A stretch of DNA of 38,467 nucleotides from Acidobacteriaceae bacterium (GTDB taxonomy: Bacteria > Acidobacteriota > Terriglobia > Terriglobales > Acidobacteriaceae), in contig PKVZ01000085.1 of assembly GCA_003131635.1 (NCBI GenBank), positions 346 through 38,812 on the forward strand. The letters are read 5' to 3'. Position numbers and translations under genes: made by a program. The notes below the pieces were generated by a model. That model was not told where the DNA came from, did no database searches, and saw only the letters and a program-made list of their open reading frames with translations. Position 1 is the first letter of the stretch, and the number at the start of each line of letters is the position of its first letter. Shown one piece after another: positions 1-8,029 of the stretch.

Positions 1-60
1 TGCGATCCAGACCGGCGGGAATCTTTGCCTGCAAGGCTTATCCCCTTCCGATTCTCGAAG

Positions 61-918
61 CTAACACAGTGGGGAAGGGGCTTGCAATGTTGGGCGATCT
101 AGGTACTCGCTATGCCGCAGTTGATAGCTCGTGATTAGCAATTCGGTCGTCTTCCGGCGGTGGAGGAAATCGGCGGCGAGAACGCTTGCGCGATTGACAC
201 GATGATGAGTGCCAAAGTCGCTATACAACTCACGCACGCTTTGGTGATCGGCATTCGAGATCATGACTGCTGCACCACGTCGGGCGGCTCTCTTAACTGC
301 TGACACGAGCCTTCGCTGGTCAGCCCAAGAAAACAGGTTGGCGTTATATTTTACGAAGTTGTTATTGTTGTGCATGACTGTGTACGGGGGGTCGACAAAG
401 ACAAAATCACCCGCCGCTGCCTCGTCGATAGTTTCTTCAAAATCGGCAATGCGGATTGATGCATGACGAAGGCAGGTTGCGATTCCTTGCAGATACCCCT
501 CAGGATATGCAACAAGGTTTTTAGTGCCAATCGGGACGTTGAATTCACCCCGGAGATTGACCCTGTAGATTCCGTTGAAACACGTCCTGTTGAGATACAG
601 GAAGCGCACCGCCTGTTCAATCGCGCCAGTGGGACGCGTTGCCCGAATGCGATAGTAGAGCGTCTTGCTGTGTTTGTGCTGAAGGTCCAAGAGGCGCTTC
701 TCAATTACCTTTACATGCTTCTTGAGACACTGGTATGCATTGACAAGGTCGATGTTGGTGTCGGAGAGAACTGCACGCTGCGGCGCGAGGTGAAAGAACA
801 CAGCCCCTCCCCCCAGGAATGGCTCCAGATATCGCCGATATTGCAGCGGGAACATGGGCCCGCACTGACGCACAAGCCATCTCTTACCGCCGGGCCATTT
901 GAGGAATGGATCAAGCAT
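61..918 (-). CDS. D12-class adenine-specific DNA methyltransferase (Dam family)
   Basis: Transfers a methyl group from S-adenosylmethionine to adenine N6 in DNA. Seen: KWPGGK at residues 7-12, the SAM-binding FLGGGAV at 34-40 and the catalytic DPPY at 176-179, in the order of D12/Dam-family enzymes. The FLYLNRTCFNG segment (106-116) is also typical. The length of 285 residues is normal and it looks intact. Its ATG lies inside the end of the upstream DGQHR gene, with an 8-nt overlap and a GAGGA ribosome site just before it, so translation is probably coupled. The coupling suggests the methylase protects DNA from, or marks it for, the partner protein rather than acting as a lone housekeeping Dam. 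The recognition sequence cannot be read from the protein; GATC is only the family default. Confidence 0.93.
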   Translation of the reverse strand: MLDPFLKWPGGKRWLVRQCGPMFPLQYRRYLEPFLGGGAVFFHLAPQRAVLSDTNIDLVNAYQCLKKHVKVIEKRLLDLQHKHSKTLYYRIRATRPTGAIEQAVRFLYLNRTCFNGIYRVNLRGEFNVPIGTKNLVAYPEGYLQGIATCLRHASIRIADFEETIDEAAAGDFVFVDPPYTVMHNNNNFVKYNANLFSWADQRRLVSAVKRAARRGAAVMISNADHQSVRELYSDFGTHHRVNRASVLAADFLHRRKTTELLITSYQLRHSEYLDRPTLQAPSPLC

Positions 919-3250
919 CTTCGTCCTCGGGTAGGGGCGATCCTTCTAGGACAGGATTCGCTTGTGCCTCTTTGATTCTCTTCATCAGCTCATCATAGAT
1001 AAAGTCGGTGTACTGGAAATCCTCGACCTTGTACTTCCTCTCTCTCGCAGGGTGACCTGGTATTCGCCTGAGCTCGTTAATCCGCTCCATCCACTTGAGA
1101 TTCTTTGCGAGTCCCTTCTCGCCGGGTTCTGGAATATTGAAAACCCCTTTGAATAAGTGCCAGTTGTTGCGATTCTCCACGACTTTCTTCATTTCTACGA
1201 TTTCGAGGTACGTCTCAAGAGGCAGGCGCTCCTCGGAGTCAAGCGACTTCGCGTACGCCGCGGTTTTGACCGCCTTGTCGGTAATTCCTTTGTCCCAATA
1301 GAAGTCCTCTCCGTGGACGGCCCGAAACACATCGAAGATGTACTTTCGCATTTCGGAGACGATTTCCTTGAGCTTCATGTCGGCTTCTTGAATCTTTTCC
1401 TCCGACTGCTCCTGCTCCCACTCTTCCATGCCCTCTGGCTTGAAATCCGAATACTTGGTCTTGATGATCTCGCACAGGCGGAAGTAGTACTCGCGCGGTC
1501 CACCTGAACCGAAGGGCACCTGGAACGCCGTTTTTAGTTGGGCGGGACTGCTTGACTCAAGGAGATCAATGAGCGGCTTCAGGTACTCCTCGATATCGAT
1601 CATTATGTCTTCGACGGTCATTTCGCGCGCATCGGCGGCGGTGTTCGGCTCCCAGTACTTCACAAGTGAGCCGAGCAGCATGATGTACGCCTGAACCGCG
1701 ACGTTCGTGCAGAGGTTGCCATCGCGCCCGCTCTCCCACTCGGCTAGATTCGCGTCTCGCACGAAAACAAAGTAATGGTTTATCGCTGATCTCGCGCGAT
1801 CCAGCGTCTCGGAGTCCGTGCGCCCACAGAGGGCGCCGAGCTCGTAGTTATTCAGGACGATGCGACCGAGAAGCCCCGAGCGCCGGAATGCGTCTTTCAG
1901 GGCGGGAATCGTCAAGCAGGTCTTGCTAGTTGAAGGCATGCCTTGTTGGGTGATCCGGTTGTAGAAGGGCTCACCAACATCAGTGTTTAGGTAAGTTATG
2001 AGCCGTGAGCCAATCGCGCCGATGCGCTCGCTCGGCACTGCGGAACCCCATTTGAGCTCGCCCTCTAGATCGTCGAGAAGATGCTTGGGGACCGACTTCT
2101 GTTCGTGATTGATGGTAACGAAAAGTTTGGCCTCTTCTGCCTTCGGCAACATCTCGAAGGCAACGACAATCACATTCTGGTCGAGGTACTTGTCGTCAAT
2201 GGGTGAAAATCCGTAGAGGCGATGCTGGCCGTCGATAATCCAGGCCGACCGATATCGATCCGGCAGGTAAAGCTGCCCAAAGACGACCGCTTCGCCATCG
2301 TTTTGGACGATCTTGTCAAACCGTACGGGACGAGTGAAGTTAATGATGAGGTTGTTGGGAAAATAACCGCCATTCCTGATGAATTCACCAATGTCTCGCA
2401 GGCGCGAGCGGCTCACCAGGCGCTGGTAAGTCGGCGCACCTTCGGGGTCGTTCAGCGACCGATGGTTGACGAACGATATTTTTAGTAGGTGGCGGGGCGT
2501 TGTTACGAAGCAATAGAATGGCTTCCCGCCCAACTTGCCCTTGGTTGCAGGAACAGTTTTCCCTTTCAGTTCAGGTATTGGCTGATCCTTGAGGAATTCT
2601 GCGAGAAACTGATAGCGAGCCGCCTTGCCCAGATGCTCGGCGATTTGTGCATAGTAGCGGAGTTCCCTCTCCGTAATGATTTGAATGTTCTCGCCCAACG
2701 CTCGCTGTTTGTCGGGGGTCGACCAGATAACATTCTCAGTGACAAACAGCCAGATAATCTTCAGCTTCACAGCGGTACCGTAGTGGCTGCGGACGGCGCT
2801 CGAAATCGGTCCCTTAAGATTGGCAAATTCCTCAATGTCCTTCTGAAGCGTGCGCCTTGTCAGCTTTGCGCATGCTTTGCATTCCGCCACGACCACGGTT
2901 TCATCGTCTTTGCCGAAGACGTCAACCTGCTTGCGCAACGGCTCGGCACCCTTCCGCTCGATCAAGATTGTGAAGGCTCGGCCGTCACTTAGCTCGGGAT
3001 AACCCAGCTTAAAAAGGAGCATCCAGAACCTGTTTTCTAGCCGCTCGTCAATTTCTTTCTCACGCTTGACCTTTGTTTTTCGTTTGAGCTTCCGATCGAC
3101 CTGCCAGCCCTTGGCCTCGTGGTCGGGAATGTCATCGAGGGAGACAGACTTTTCGTCAAATGGCTTGCGCCTGCGCACCGCTTCTCTCTTGATGCGGGAA
3201 GGATCGGTTAGCAGCGGACCGAGATAAACCGCAACAGCGTCTTGTAGCAT
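911..3250 (-). CDS. DGQHR-domain protein with PD-(D/E)xK-like N-terminus and HEPN-like C-terminus
   Basis: A 779-residue protein of at least three parts. Residues about 70-200 look like a restriction-endonuclease fold: D110, then E123-x-K125 in VAECKAC, matching D...ExK spacing. The centre (about 240-480) carries IIDGQHR with DGQHR at 340-344 and FVTINHEQK at 378-385, hallmarks of the DGQHR domain of DndB-type proteins. The C-terminus (about 680-755) contains NELRRIPGH, where R728 and H733 form an Rx4H arrangement like that of HEPN RNases; this last call is tentative. The ATG at 3250 has an AAGGA ribosome site. The stop overlaps the start of the methyltransferase gene, so the two form one transcription unit. 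A role in a DNA modification or restriction type defence is inferred; no exact characterised homologue is recognised. Confidence 0.85.
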   Translation of the reverse strand: MLQDAVAVYLGPLLTDPSRIKREAVRRRKPFDEKSVSLDDIPDHEAKGWQVDRKLKRKTKVKREKEIDERLENRFWMLLFKLGYPELSDGRAFTILIERKGAEPLRKQVDVFGKDDETVVVAECKACAKLTRRTLQKDIEEFANLKGPISSAVRSHYGTAVKLKIIWLFVTENVIWSTPDKQRALGENIQIITERELRYYAQIAEHLGKAARYQFLAEFLKDQPIPELKGKTVPATKGKLGGKPFYCFVTTPRHLLKISFVNHRSLNDPEGAPTYQRLVSRSRLRDIGEFIRNGGYFPNNLIINFTRPVRFDKIVQNDGEAVVFGQLYLPDRYRSAWIIDGQHRLYGFSPIDDKYLDQNVIVVAFEMLPKAEEAKLFVTINHEQKSVPKHLLDDLEGELKWGSAVPSERIGAIGSRLITYLNTDVGEPFYNRITQQGMPSTSKTCLTIPALKDAFRRSGLLGRIVLNNYELGALCGRTDSETLDRARSAINHYFVFVRDANLAEWESGRDGNLCTNVAVQAYIMLLGSLVKYWEPNTAADAREMTVEDIMIDIEEYLKPLIDLLESSSPAQLKTAFQVPFGSGGPREYYFRLCEIIKTKYSDFKPEGMEEWEQEQSEEKIQEADMKLKEIVSEMRKYIFDVFRAVHGEDFYWDKGITDKAVKTAAYAKSLDSEERLPLETYLEIVEMKKVVENRNNWHLFKGVFNIPEPGEKGLAKNLKWMERINELRRIPGHPARERKYKVEDFQYTDFIYDELMKRIKEAQANPVLEGSPLPEDEDA

Positions 3251-3317
3251 CGGCTTTCCTTGGCGAGCGTGATTCTATAGCGCCATGTCGCCGAATACAA
3301 TTAGGTTAAGTGGTGCA

Positions 3318-3761
3318 TCACAACAGGACATTAAGTTCCAAACTGCGGGGTAGCTTACCATCGCTCGTGAGGCCGGCAAACGCCTTCGGTGTCATCAATA
3401 CGATAGAATCAAAGCCTTTCGCCAGCGCGGCGTTTCTCCAAAGCACATCATGAGCAGCGATTTCCTCTAAGCTCATACCGTCATGCTGCGGCGGTATGCC
3501 GAGGACTTTCGCAAGTGCCTGCTCGTCGCCAACGAGGGGTCTGGCAATTACAACACGTTGGGGGTCATCGAGTGGTCGGCCGTAGAACTCGGCTTCGCTG
3601 AAGCTGGACGCGAAAAATTTTCCTCGCTTGCTGTAAGCCATCGGGTCATGCGGAGGCACGTGCCACCACGCCTTGCGGTTAACGTGCGCGACAATTTTCC
3701 CAACGACATAGTTCGGGCTTGCGGATCGCGCTCTCACACCCATAATCCTACCCTCTGCCAT
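3318..3761 (-). CDS. Unrecognised protein upstream of the DGQHR/methyltransferase pair
   Basis: Function unknown. The same frame is open upstream to 3917, but residues there look like non-coding translation. I prefer the ATG at 3761 (147 residues), which has GAAGGGT ahead of it; an ATG at 3743 is equally possible. Conserved-looking stretches are AWWHVPPHDP, FFASSFSEAEFYGRPLDDP and a C-terminal RSLELNVL. The pattern of an aromatic/His strand, a Ser-rich strand and a terminal Glu-Leu is loosely reminiscent of small ADP-ribosyltransferase-like or phage-encoded proteins, but this is too weak for a call. It is codirectional with the DGQHR gene with a 67-nt gap, so it could be a third member of that operon. 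Confidence 0.6.
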   Translation of the reverse strand: MAEGRIMGVRARSASPNYVVGKIVAHVNRKAWWHVPPHDPMAYSKRGKFFASSFSEAEFYGRPLDDPQRVVIARPLVGDEQALAKVLGIPPQHDGMSLEEIAAHDVLWRNAALAKGFDSIVLMTPKAFAGLTSDGKLPRSLELNVLL

Positions 3762-4185
3762 CCTACCCTTCCACTTCTTTTCAGCGCGAGTGCCCCCTCC
3801 GTCCTTTTGAACAGTGGGATTCCACTGAAGCGTCCGGCTCGGCTCTTGACTTCCGGAACCACAGCGCCCAAAATCCACACCCCGCACGTGACATCTAACC
3901 TTGCCCTCTATCCGCAATCAGCCCATGATGATTGCGGGCGCACTCTGGAAGCACGCTATAGCCCGTCGAGCACGGAGGCAACTCCCTTAGGCTCAAGATG
4001 TTGCCCGTAAGCTATTGCAGCCCTTTGATCAATTGCCATTTCGGCGCTAAGACGATGATTCCAAAACGGCAGGAGGGGGGAGGGTATCCCAGGGCACAGA
4101 TGGTAGAACAGCCATTTCCCCCAGCCGGGTCATAACGGTGGGCAAACAGGGCGGACAAGACACAAGACAAAGATGAACCTTAGCT
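3762..4185. other. Intergenic stretch, no convincing gene
   Basis: This stretch holds the upstream region of the unknown gene and the downstream region of the htrA-type gene, both on the minus strand. I see a G-rich tract around 4071-4083 but no clear promoter, terminator or RNA gene. Open frames here have no recognisable protein character. Confidence 0.5.
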
Positions 4186-5304
4186 CTAAGCCGCCGCTTC
4201 CTCCGGCACGATCTTCAACTCGATCTTCTCCGTATACCGCAGCACTGTCAGCGAGCAGCTCGCGCCGACACGAACGTCAGTCAATACGCGGTGCAGGTCG
4301 TCCACACCGGCCACCGGATGGCCTTCCAGGGCGACGATTACATCGCCTTCGCGCACGCCCGCGCGCTTCGCCGGACTCTTCTCCTCCACCGACAATGCGA
4401 CTACTCCTGTTTCTTTCGGCAGATCATAGAAACGCACCACGCGGCGATGGATCGGCACAGTTTGCGCCGAGACGCCGATGTAGCTGCGGCGGATGCGTCC
4501 ATCGCGCAGCAGGCGGCTGGCCACGAACTTTGCCGTGTTGATGCCGATGGCAAAACAAATTCCCTGCGCCGGCAAAATGGTCGCGGTGTTTACGCCGACC
4601 ACGCGTCCTGCGGAATCGACCAGCGGCCCGCCGGAGTTGCCGGGGTTGAGGGCGGCGTCGGTTTGGATGACGTCGTCGATCAGGCGTCCGGAGTAGGAGC
4701 GCAGGGAACGTCCCAGCGCGCTGACCACGCCAGCCGTTACGGTGGATTGAAATCCGTAGGGAGCGCCGATGGCAATCACGAGTTGTCCTACGCGCAGCTG
4801 CTGGGAGTCGCCGAGAGCGGCGGCGGTTAGGCCCGGTTCATCGACCCGCGCGTTGTCGATTCGAATCACGGCGAGATCGCTCGCGGGGTCGTCGCCAATG
4901 GCGGTTGCGGGCATGCGGCGGCCGTCCGTCAGAGTGACTTCGATGCGGCGGGCGTCGTGAACTACGTGGCTGTTGGTGAGGATTAAGCCGTCGGGAGTGA
5001 AGACGAACCCGGAGCCTCCGCCGCGGCGTTCGCGCGGTTCGCCGGAGCGGGCGCGTCCGGCGGATTGATGAACTTCGATGTTCACTACGGATGGGCTGAC
5101 GCGATCAACCGCGCCCGTGACGGCGCGCGAGTAGGCGTCAAGCAGGGAATCATCGGCATGTGAAACTGTCGAGGCGGGCGTCGCCCCGGCGGACAACTCG
5201 GGAAAAGCGTTTCCAATCTCTTCCAGGTACATGCTGGATAGATGTTGGTCGATATTGTCGGGATTCACGCGGCTCGCGGGTGCGTTCGATGAAGGTTGTG
5301 CCAT
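4186..5304 (-). CDS. HtrA/DegP-type serine protease with PDZ domain, no signal peptide
   Basis: S1C trypsin-like protease followed by one PDZ domain. Seen: the catalytic triad as TNSHVV (H113), ASDLAV (D143) and PGNSGGP (S224), then a PDZ domain from about residue 275 to 365 beginning YIGVSAQ. The length of 372 residues fits one-PDZ HtrA proteins. Unlike DegP/DegQ, the N-terminus (about 65 residues before the protease domain) is polar, with no signal peptide or membrane anchor, so a cytoplasmic location is inferred unless a different start is used. It likely degrades or refolds damaged proteins. It stands alone, divergent from the mazE-like gene at 5376. Confidence 0.93.
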   Translation of the reverse strand: MAQPSSNAPASRVNPDNIDQHLSSMYLEEIGNAFPELSAGATPASTVSHADDSLLDAYSRAVTGAVDRVSPSVVNIEVHQSAGRARSGEPRERRGGGSGFVFTPDGLILTNSHVVHDARRIEVTLTDGRRMPATAIGDDPASDLAVIRIDNARVDEPGLTAAALGDSQQLRVGQLVIAIGAPYGFQSTVTAGVVSALGRSLRSYSGRLIDDVIQTDAALNPGNSGGPLVDSAGRVVGVNTATILPAQGICFAIGINTAKFVASRLLRDGRIRRSYIGVSAQTVPIHRRVVRFYDLPKETGVVALSVEEKSPAKRAGVREGDVIVALEGHPVAGVDDLHRVLTDVRVGASCSLTVLRYTEKIELKIVPEEAAA

Positions 5305-5349
5305 TCTGAAACGAGCTCGCGGACTGTTTTTTGAATCGCTCCGTGGTAA

Positions 5350-5361
5350 GTTACATGTAAC
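5350..5361. promoter_or_regulatory. 12-bp palindrome, candidate operator of the mazEF-like pair
   Basis: GTTACATGTAAC is a perfect 12-nt palindrome ending 14 nt before the antitoxin ATG and just ahead of its AGAGG ribosome site. MazEF-type pairs usually repress their own promoter through an antitoxin-bound palindrome, so this is the obvious candidate site. The binding is inferred. Confidence 0.5.
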
Positions 5362-5375
5362 CAGAGGCGATTAAG

Positions 5376-5615
5376 ATGCCACTACGAACTCACTCCAAGC
5401 CATCGCGGGAAAAGGTCCGGGCGCATCGCAAACGGCTGCGCCAGCAGGGTCTGCGGCCAATCCAAATTTGGGTTCCGGACATGCGTTCCCCCGCTTTCGC
5501 AAAAGAGGCGCAGCGGCAATCCCTCTCCGTGGCCAATAGCCCCCACGCGCGGGACGATCAAAATTTCATCGATGCGGTCTCTGATTGGAGTGGCGCGTCA
5601 GATACGTCCAGATGA
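5376..5615 (+). CDS. MazE-like antitoxin (DUF3018 type)
   Basis: Small 79-residue antitoxin. The run of basic N-terminal residues followed by LRPIQIWVPD and a C-terminal DDQNFIDAVSDW is characteristic of the DUF3018 antitoxin-MazE family. The N-terminal part would bind DNA and the acidic C-terminus would neutralise the toxin. AGAGG at 5363-5367 lies 8 nt before the ATG. Its TGA overlaps the toxin ATG by 3 nt as ATGA, giving the usual co-translated antitoxin-toxin order. Confidence 0.85.
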   Translation: MPLRTHSKPSREKVRAHRKRLRQQGLRPIQIWVPDMRSPAFAKEAQRQSLSVANSPHARDDQNFIDAVSDWSGASDTSR

Positions 5616-5956
5616 GGCGCGGCGAAATTTGGACCGTTGCGGGCGGCAAGGATTACGCCGGAAAGCCACGGCCAGCGGTAATTCTCCAGGACGACCGTTT
5701 CTCTAAGACAGATTCGGCCACCATCTGCGCATTTACGACCGACCCCACCGATGCTCCGTTGTTTCGCCTTCAGGTAGAGCCGACCGAAAGCAATGGGCTG
5801 CGCTCTCGTTGTCGCTTGATGGTGGATAAGATTACGACCGTTCCGAAAGCAAGGCTCGGCGCGAACATAGGCCGCCTCGCCGACGAAGATATGGTGCGAC
5901 TGAATCGCGCTGTTCTGGTTTTTCTGGGCATTGCGGCGCCGAAGGATGGCAAGTAA
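5612..5956 (+). CDS. MazF/PemK-family mRNA interferase toxin
   Basis: Endoribonuclease toxin that cleaves mRNA at short sequences. Seen: the N-terminal MRRGEIW, RPAVILQDD at about 20-28 and LMVDKITTVPKARLG at about 69-83, all standard MazF-fold motifs, in a normal 114-residue protein. I chose the ATG at 5612, which overlaps the antitoxin stop as ATGA, rather than the in-frame TTG at 5585, which would add nine residues before the family's usual start. It appears intact. The cleavage site cannot be predicted from the sequence. Confidence 0.9.
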   Translation: MRRGEIWTVAGGKDYAGKPRPAVILQDDRFSKTDSATICAFTTDPTDAPLFRLQVEPTESNGLRSRCRLMVDKITTVPKARLGANIGRLADEDMVRLNRAVLVFLGIAAPKDGK

Positions 5957-5978
5957 TCAATACTCTGATGGAGCGAGC

Positions 5979-6008
5979 AAAAAAGCCGGGACCAAGATCG
6001 GTCCCGGC
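5979..6008 (-). terminator. Rho-independent terminator of the XRE regulator gene
   Basis: A perfect 9-bp stem (5985-5993 with 6000-6008, GCCGGGACC pairing with GGTCCCGGC) has a 6-nt loop and is followed on the minus strand by six T (A run at 5979-5984). It lies about 100 nt beyond the stop of the regulator gene. The plus-strand toxin gene converges on it but has no T run on that side. Confidence 0.8.
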
Positions 6009-6062
6009 TGCGAGTTGGCTGGTTGCCCGGATAAAGTCAAGAACAGCCGCGCTTCGCGCGGC

Positions 6063-6084
6063 GGACAGCCGGGGGCGGCTGTCC
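6063..6084. repeat. Palindromic hairpin, 9-bp stem with G4 loop
   Basis: GGACAGCCG at 6063-6071 and CGGCTGTCC at 6076-6084 are perfect inverted copies around GGGG. Just before it, at 6049-6062, there is a second GC-rich hairpin-like run. No T run adjoins it, so it is more like a dispersed intergenic palindrome than a second terminator. Confidence 0.6.
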
Positions 6085-6111
6085 CCACATTAAATCTGCA
6101 AGTCTCTTCGC

Positions 6112-6651
6112 TTACGCGGTCCGTCGCGGTCGAATCGTCAAATCCCGCACCTGGGTTAGGATGCTCGACATCTGCATTCCGTTCAGTTGCGAAACGAAGG
6201 GCAGCATCTCCGCGATGAACTGGTCTTTGACGAGTTCGCTGATTTCGTCCTGACGGCTCTTTTCGCCGCCGCTCAGCAGTTCGGGCACGGTCACCTCCAA
6301 AGCTCGCGCCAGCCGCTCCAGGGAAGACAGCGTGGGCGTGGCTTTTTCGTTCTCGATTTTGGAAACGTAGGTTCGCGGCACGGACATGCGTCCTGCCAGT
6401 TGGCGCTGGCTCAAGCCGCTGCGTAATCGAAGTGAGCGGATGGAGGTCGCCAGGTTAAGGTGTCCGCGGCCCATGCCGGGCACGGGCATCATTACCGGCG
6501 GCGCCAGCACCACGGGCTCAGGCTCGGGTTCCTCGTCCAGGGACGAGTGGCAGCGTCGGCAGTTATTGTTGACCGTACGGAATTGAACCAACAGGCAATG
6601 ATCGCAACGGACGACTTCCCTAGAATCTACTGGGGCAAGAGTCGTGGCCAT
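6112..6651 (-). CDS. XRE-family regulator with N-terminal zinc ribbon
   Basis: A DNA-binding regulator of 179 residues. An N-terminal four-Cys zinc ribbon (C16, C19, C31, C34 in CDHC and CRRC) is joined by a Pro/Glu-rich linker to a Cro/C1-type helix-turn-helix at about 68-125 (SQRQLAGRM, YVSKIENEKATPTL). The C-terminal tail (about 130-179) is helical. I prefer the ATG at 6651; a TTG at 6693 would add 14 residues. It lies between the MazEF and DarTG pairs and ends in a good terminator. It may control a neighbouring system or be an independent regulator; its target is unknown. Confidence 0.85.
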   Translation of the reverse strand: MATTLAPVDSREVVRCDHCLLVQFRTVNNNCRRCHSSLDEEPEPEPVVLAPPVMMPVPGMGRGHLNLATSIRSLRLRSGLSQRQLAGRMSVPRTYVSKIENEKATPTLSSLERLARALEVTVPELLSGGEKSRQDEISELVKDQFIAEMLPFVSQLNGMQMSSILTQVRDLTIRPRRTA

Positions 6652-6994
6652 CGGGTTGTGGGAGTGCCAGAGCCGGCTACTCCTTACTAACAATCGAACC
6701 TAACAACGGGGGAAGAGGTTCCGACTGCAGAGACAATCTGCGGTATGAAGCCTGTGGAAGTCAAGGTTAAAATGCATAAAGCCGTATACTTTGCCGGCAA
6801 AAGCCGGAAGTAGACGGTGAAATCCCGCTCCAGGCAAGGCAAAGCATGATTAATCGTGAGTCCGCGTGGTGTTTACTAACTGAGTTCGGGGCGACGTTGT
6901 AAACAGGGAAGTTATTGATTCTACGATGTGCCAGAAGTGCAACAAATGCAGGATGCCCAGGGCCGTAGCACAAATTAGCACAAACTTTGGGCTG
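6652..6994. other. Intergenic stretch between darG-like and XRE genes
   Basis: Both flanking genes are on the minus strand, so this holds the end of the darG-like transcript and the XRE promoter region. I see a short inverted repeat (CCGGC-AAAA-GCCGG around 6801-6814) and a short repeated TAGCACAAA near 6966-6985. No convincing gene or clear promoter was found. Confidence 0.4.
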
Positions 6995-8029
6995 CTATTG
7001 AAACCACCCCTCCGCTCTTAGCCGCTGCCAAGCGGATTCAATACGCTGCTTGGTGAAAGTCTTGCGCTTATGCTCGTTCCAAGAGTGGACGGCTGTTGTT
7101 ACGTTATCCGGCTTTTCTCGCCCCTCGGTAGCGGAATCGTGCATTACCACCCAATGAACAGTGGACAACAATTCCAAACCATAGGGTGTCTCATACCCCT
7201 CAATCAATGACGTGACGCGGGCAAGCCGTTGCTGTGTGTCGGCTTCATTGGCAAGAAAGTTTTCCGCTTCCTTCACTGCATCGGGGTATAGCACAAGCGA
7301 AACATCGCGGCTCCGGTCCCCATAGCCTCGGACAAAATGCCCCTCTATCGTTTGCAAGACGTGATGGAGATTTTCTGCGTAAGGGCCATATTGCTGTTTC
7401 TCAAACTTAAATCGCAACGGTTCTCCAGCCTCTTGCATGAAGTAGGCTAGTTTTTGAATTTCCAAAAGGGTCAAACGATATTCGGGAAGCACGTAACGGC
7501 TCAGTACCTCCAAGATTACCGCCCGTCCAGGCGTCATATTGGGCCGCTTTGTAGCAATCTTCATTTCTACCGCCTTCGGAGCACCGTCGGGGTAGAACAA
7601 TTGCACATTCACGTCGGGTAGTTCGGAGAAGGCTTGTGTAATCAAGGGCCGGACATCCCCCCAATCCAATCCGCCATTGCCACACCCGAGCGGAGGCACA
7701 GCGATTGACTTGATGCGTTCCTTCCTAACTACTTCAATCAGGGCTTTGAGTCCGGACTTGATGTCCTCGATTTTTGACTTTCCCTTCCAGTGCCTCTTTG
7801 TAGGGAAATTGATTATGATTCGTGGATTATTCGCACGATGGAATACGAACATTTTGCCAATCCGCACCTCTTCGTGTTTGCATGCCGCTTCATACGCGGC
7901 GTAATTGTCGGGGAAGGCTAGCTTGAATTGCAGAGCTATCCCTTTACCCATTACGCCGACGGTGTTCACCGTGTTAACGAGTGCCTCCGCATCCGTTGCT
8001 AGAAGATCCCCATCCGCGCGGAAGATCAT
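6995..8029 (-). CDS. darG: DarG-type antitoxin: macro domain plus SocA/Panacea-like C-terminus
   Basis: Antitoxin of a DarTG pair. The N-terminal macro domain (about 1-150) removes ADP-ribose from DNA; it shows NTVNTVGVMGKGIA (19-32) and VPPLGCGNGGLDW (111-123), the ADP-ribose-binding loops of DarG. The C-terminal half (about 165-344) contains EIQKLAYFMQEAG and QQYGPYAEN, resembling the SocA/Panacea fold, and corresponds to the part of DarG that binds and blocks DarT. The ATG follows the toxin stop with no gap (TGAATG), so production is tightly coupled. The length of 344 residues is normal for DarG and no damage is seen. Confidence 0.93.
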   Translation of the reverse strand: MIFRADGDLLATDAEALVNTVNTVGVMGKGIALQFKLAFPDNYAAYEAACKHEEVRIGKMFVFHRANNPRIIINFPTKRHWKGKSKIEDIKSGLKALIEVVRKERIKSIAVPPLGCGNGGLDWGDVRPLITQAFSELPDVNVQLFYPDGAPKAVEMKIATKRPNMTPGRAVILEVLSRYVLPEYRLTLLEIQKLAYFMQEAGEPLRFKFEKQQYGPYAENLHHVLQTIEGHFVRGYGDRSRDVSLVLYPDAVKEAENFLANEADTQQRLARVTSLIEGYETPYGLELLSTVHWVVMHDSATEGREKPDNVTTAVHSWNEHKRKTFTKQRIESAWQRLRAEGWFQ

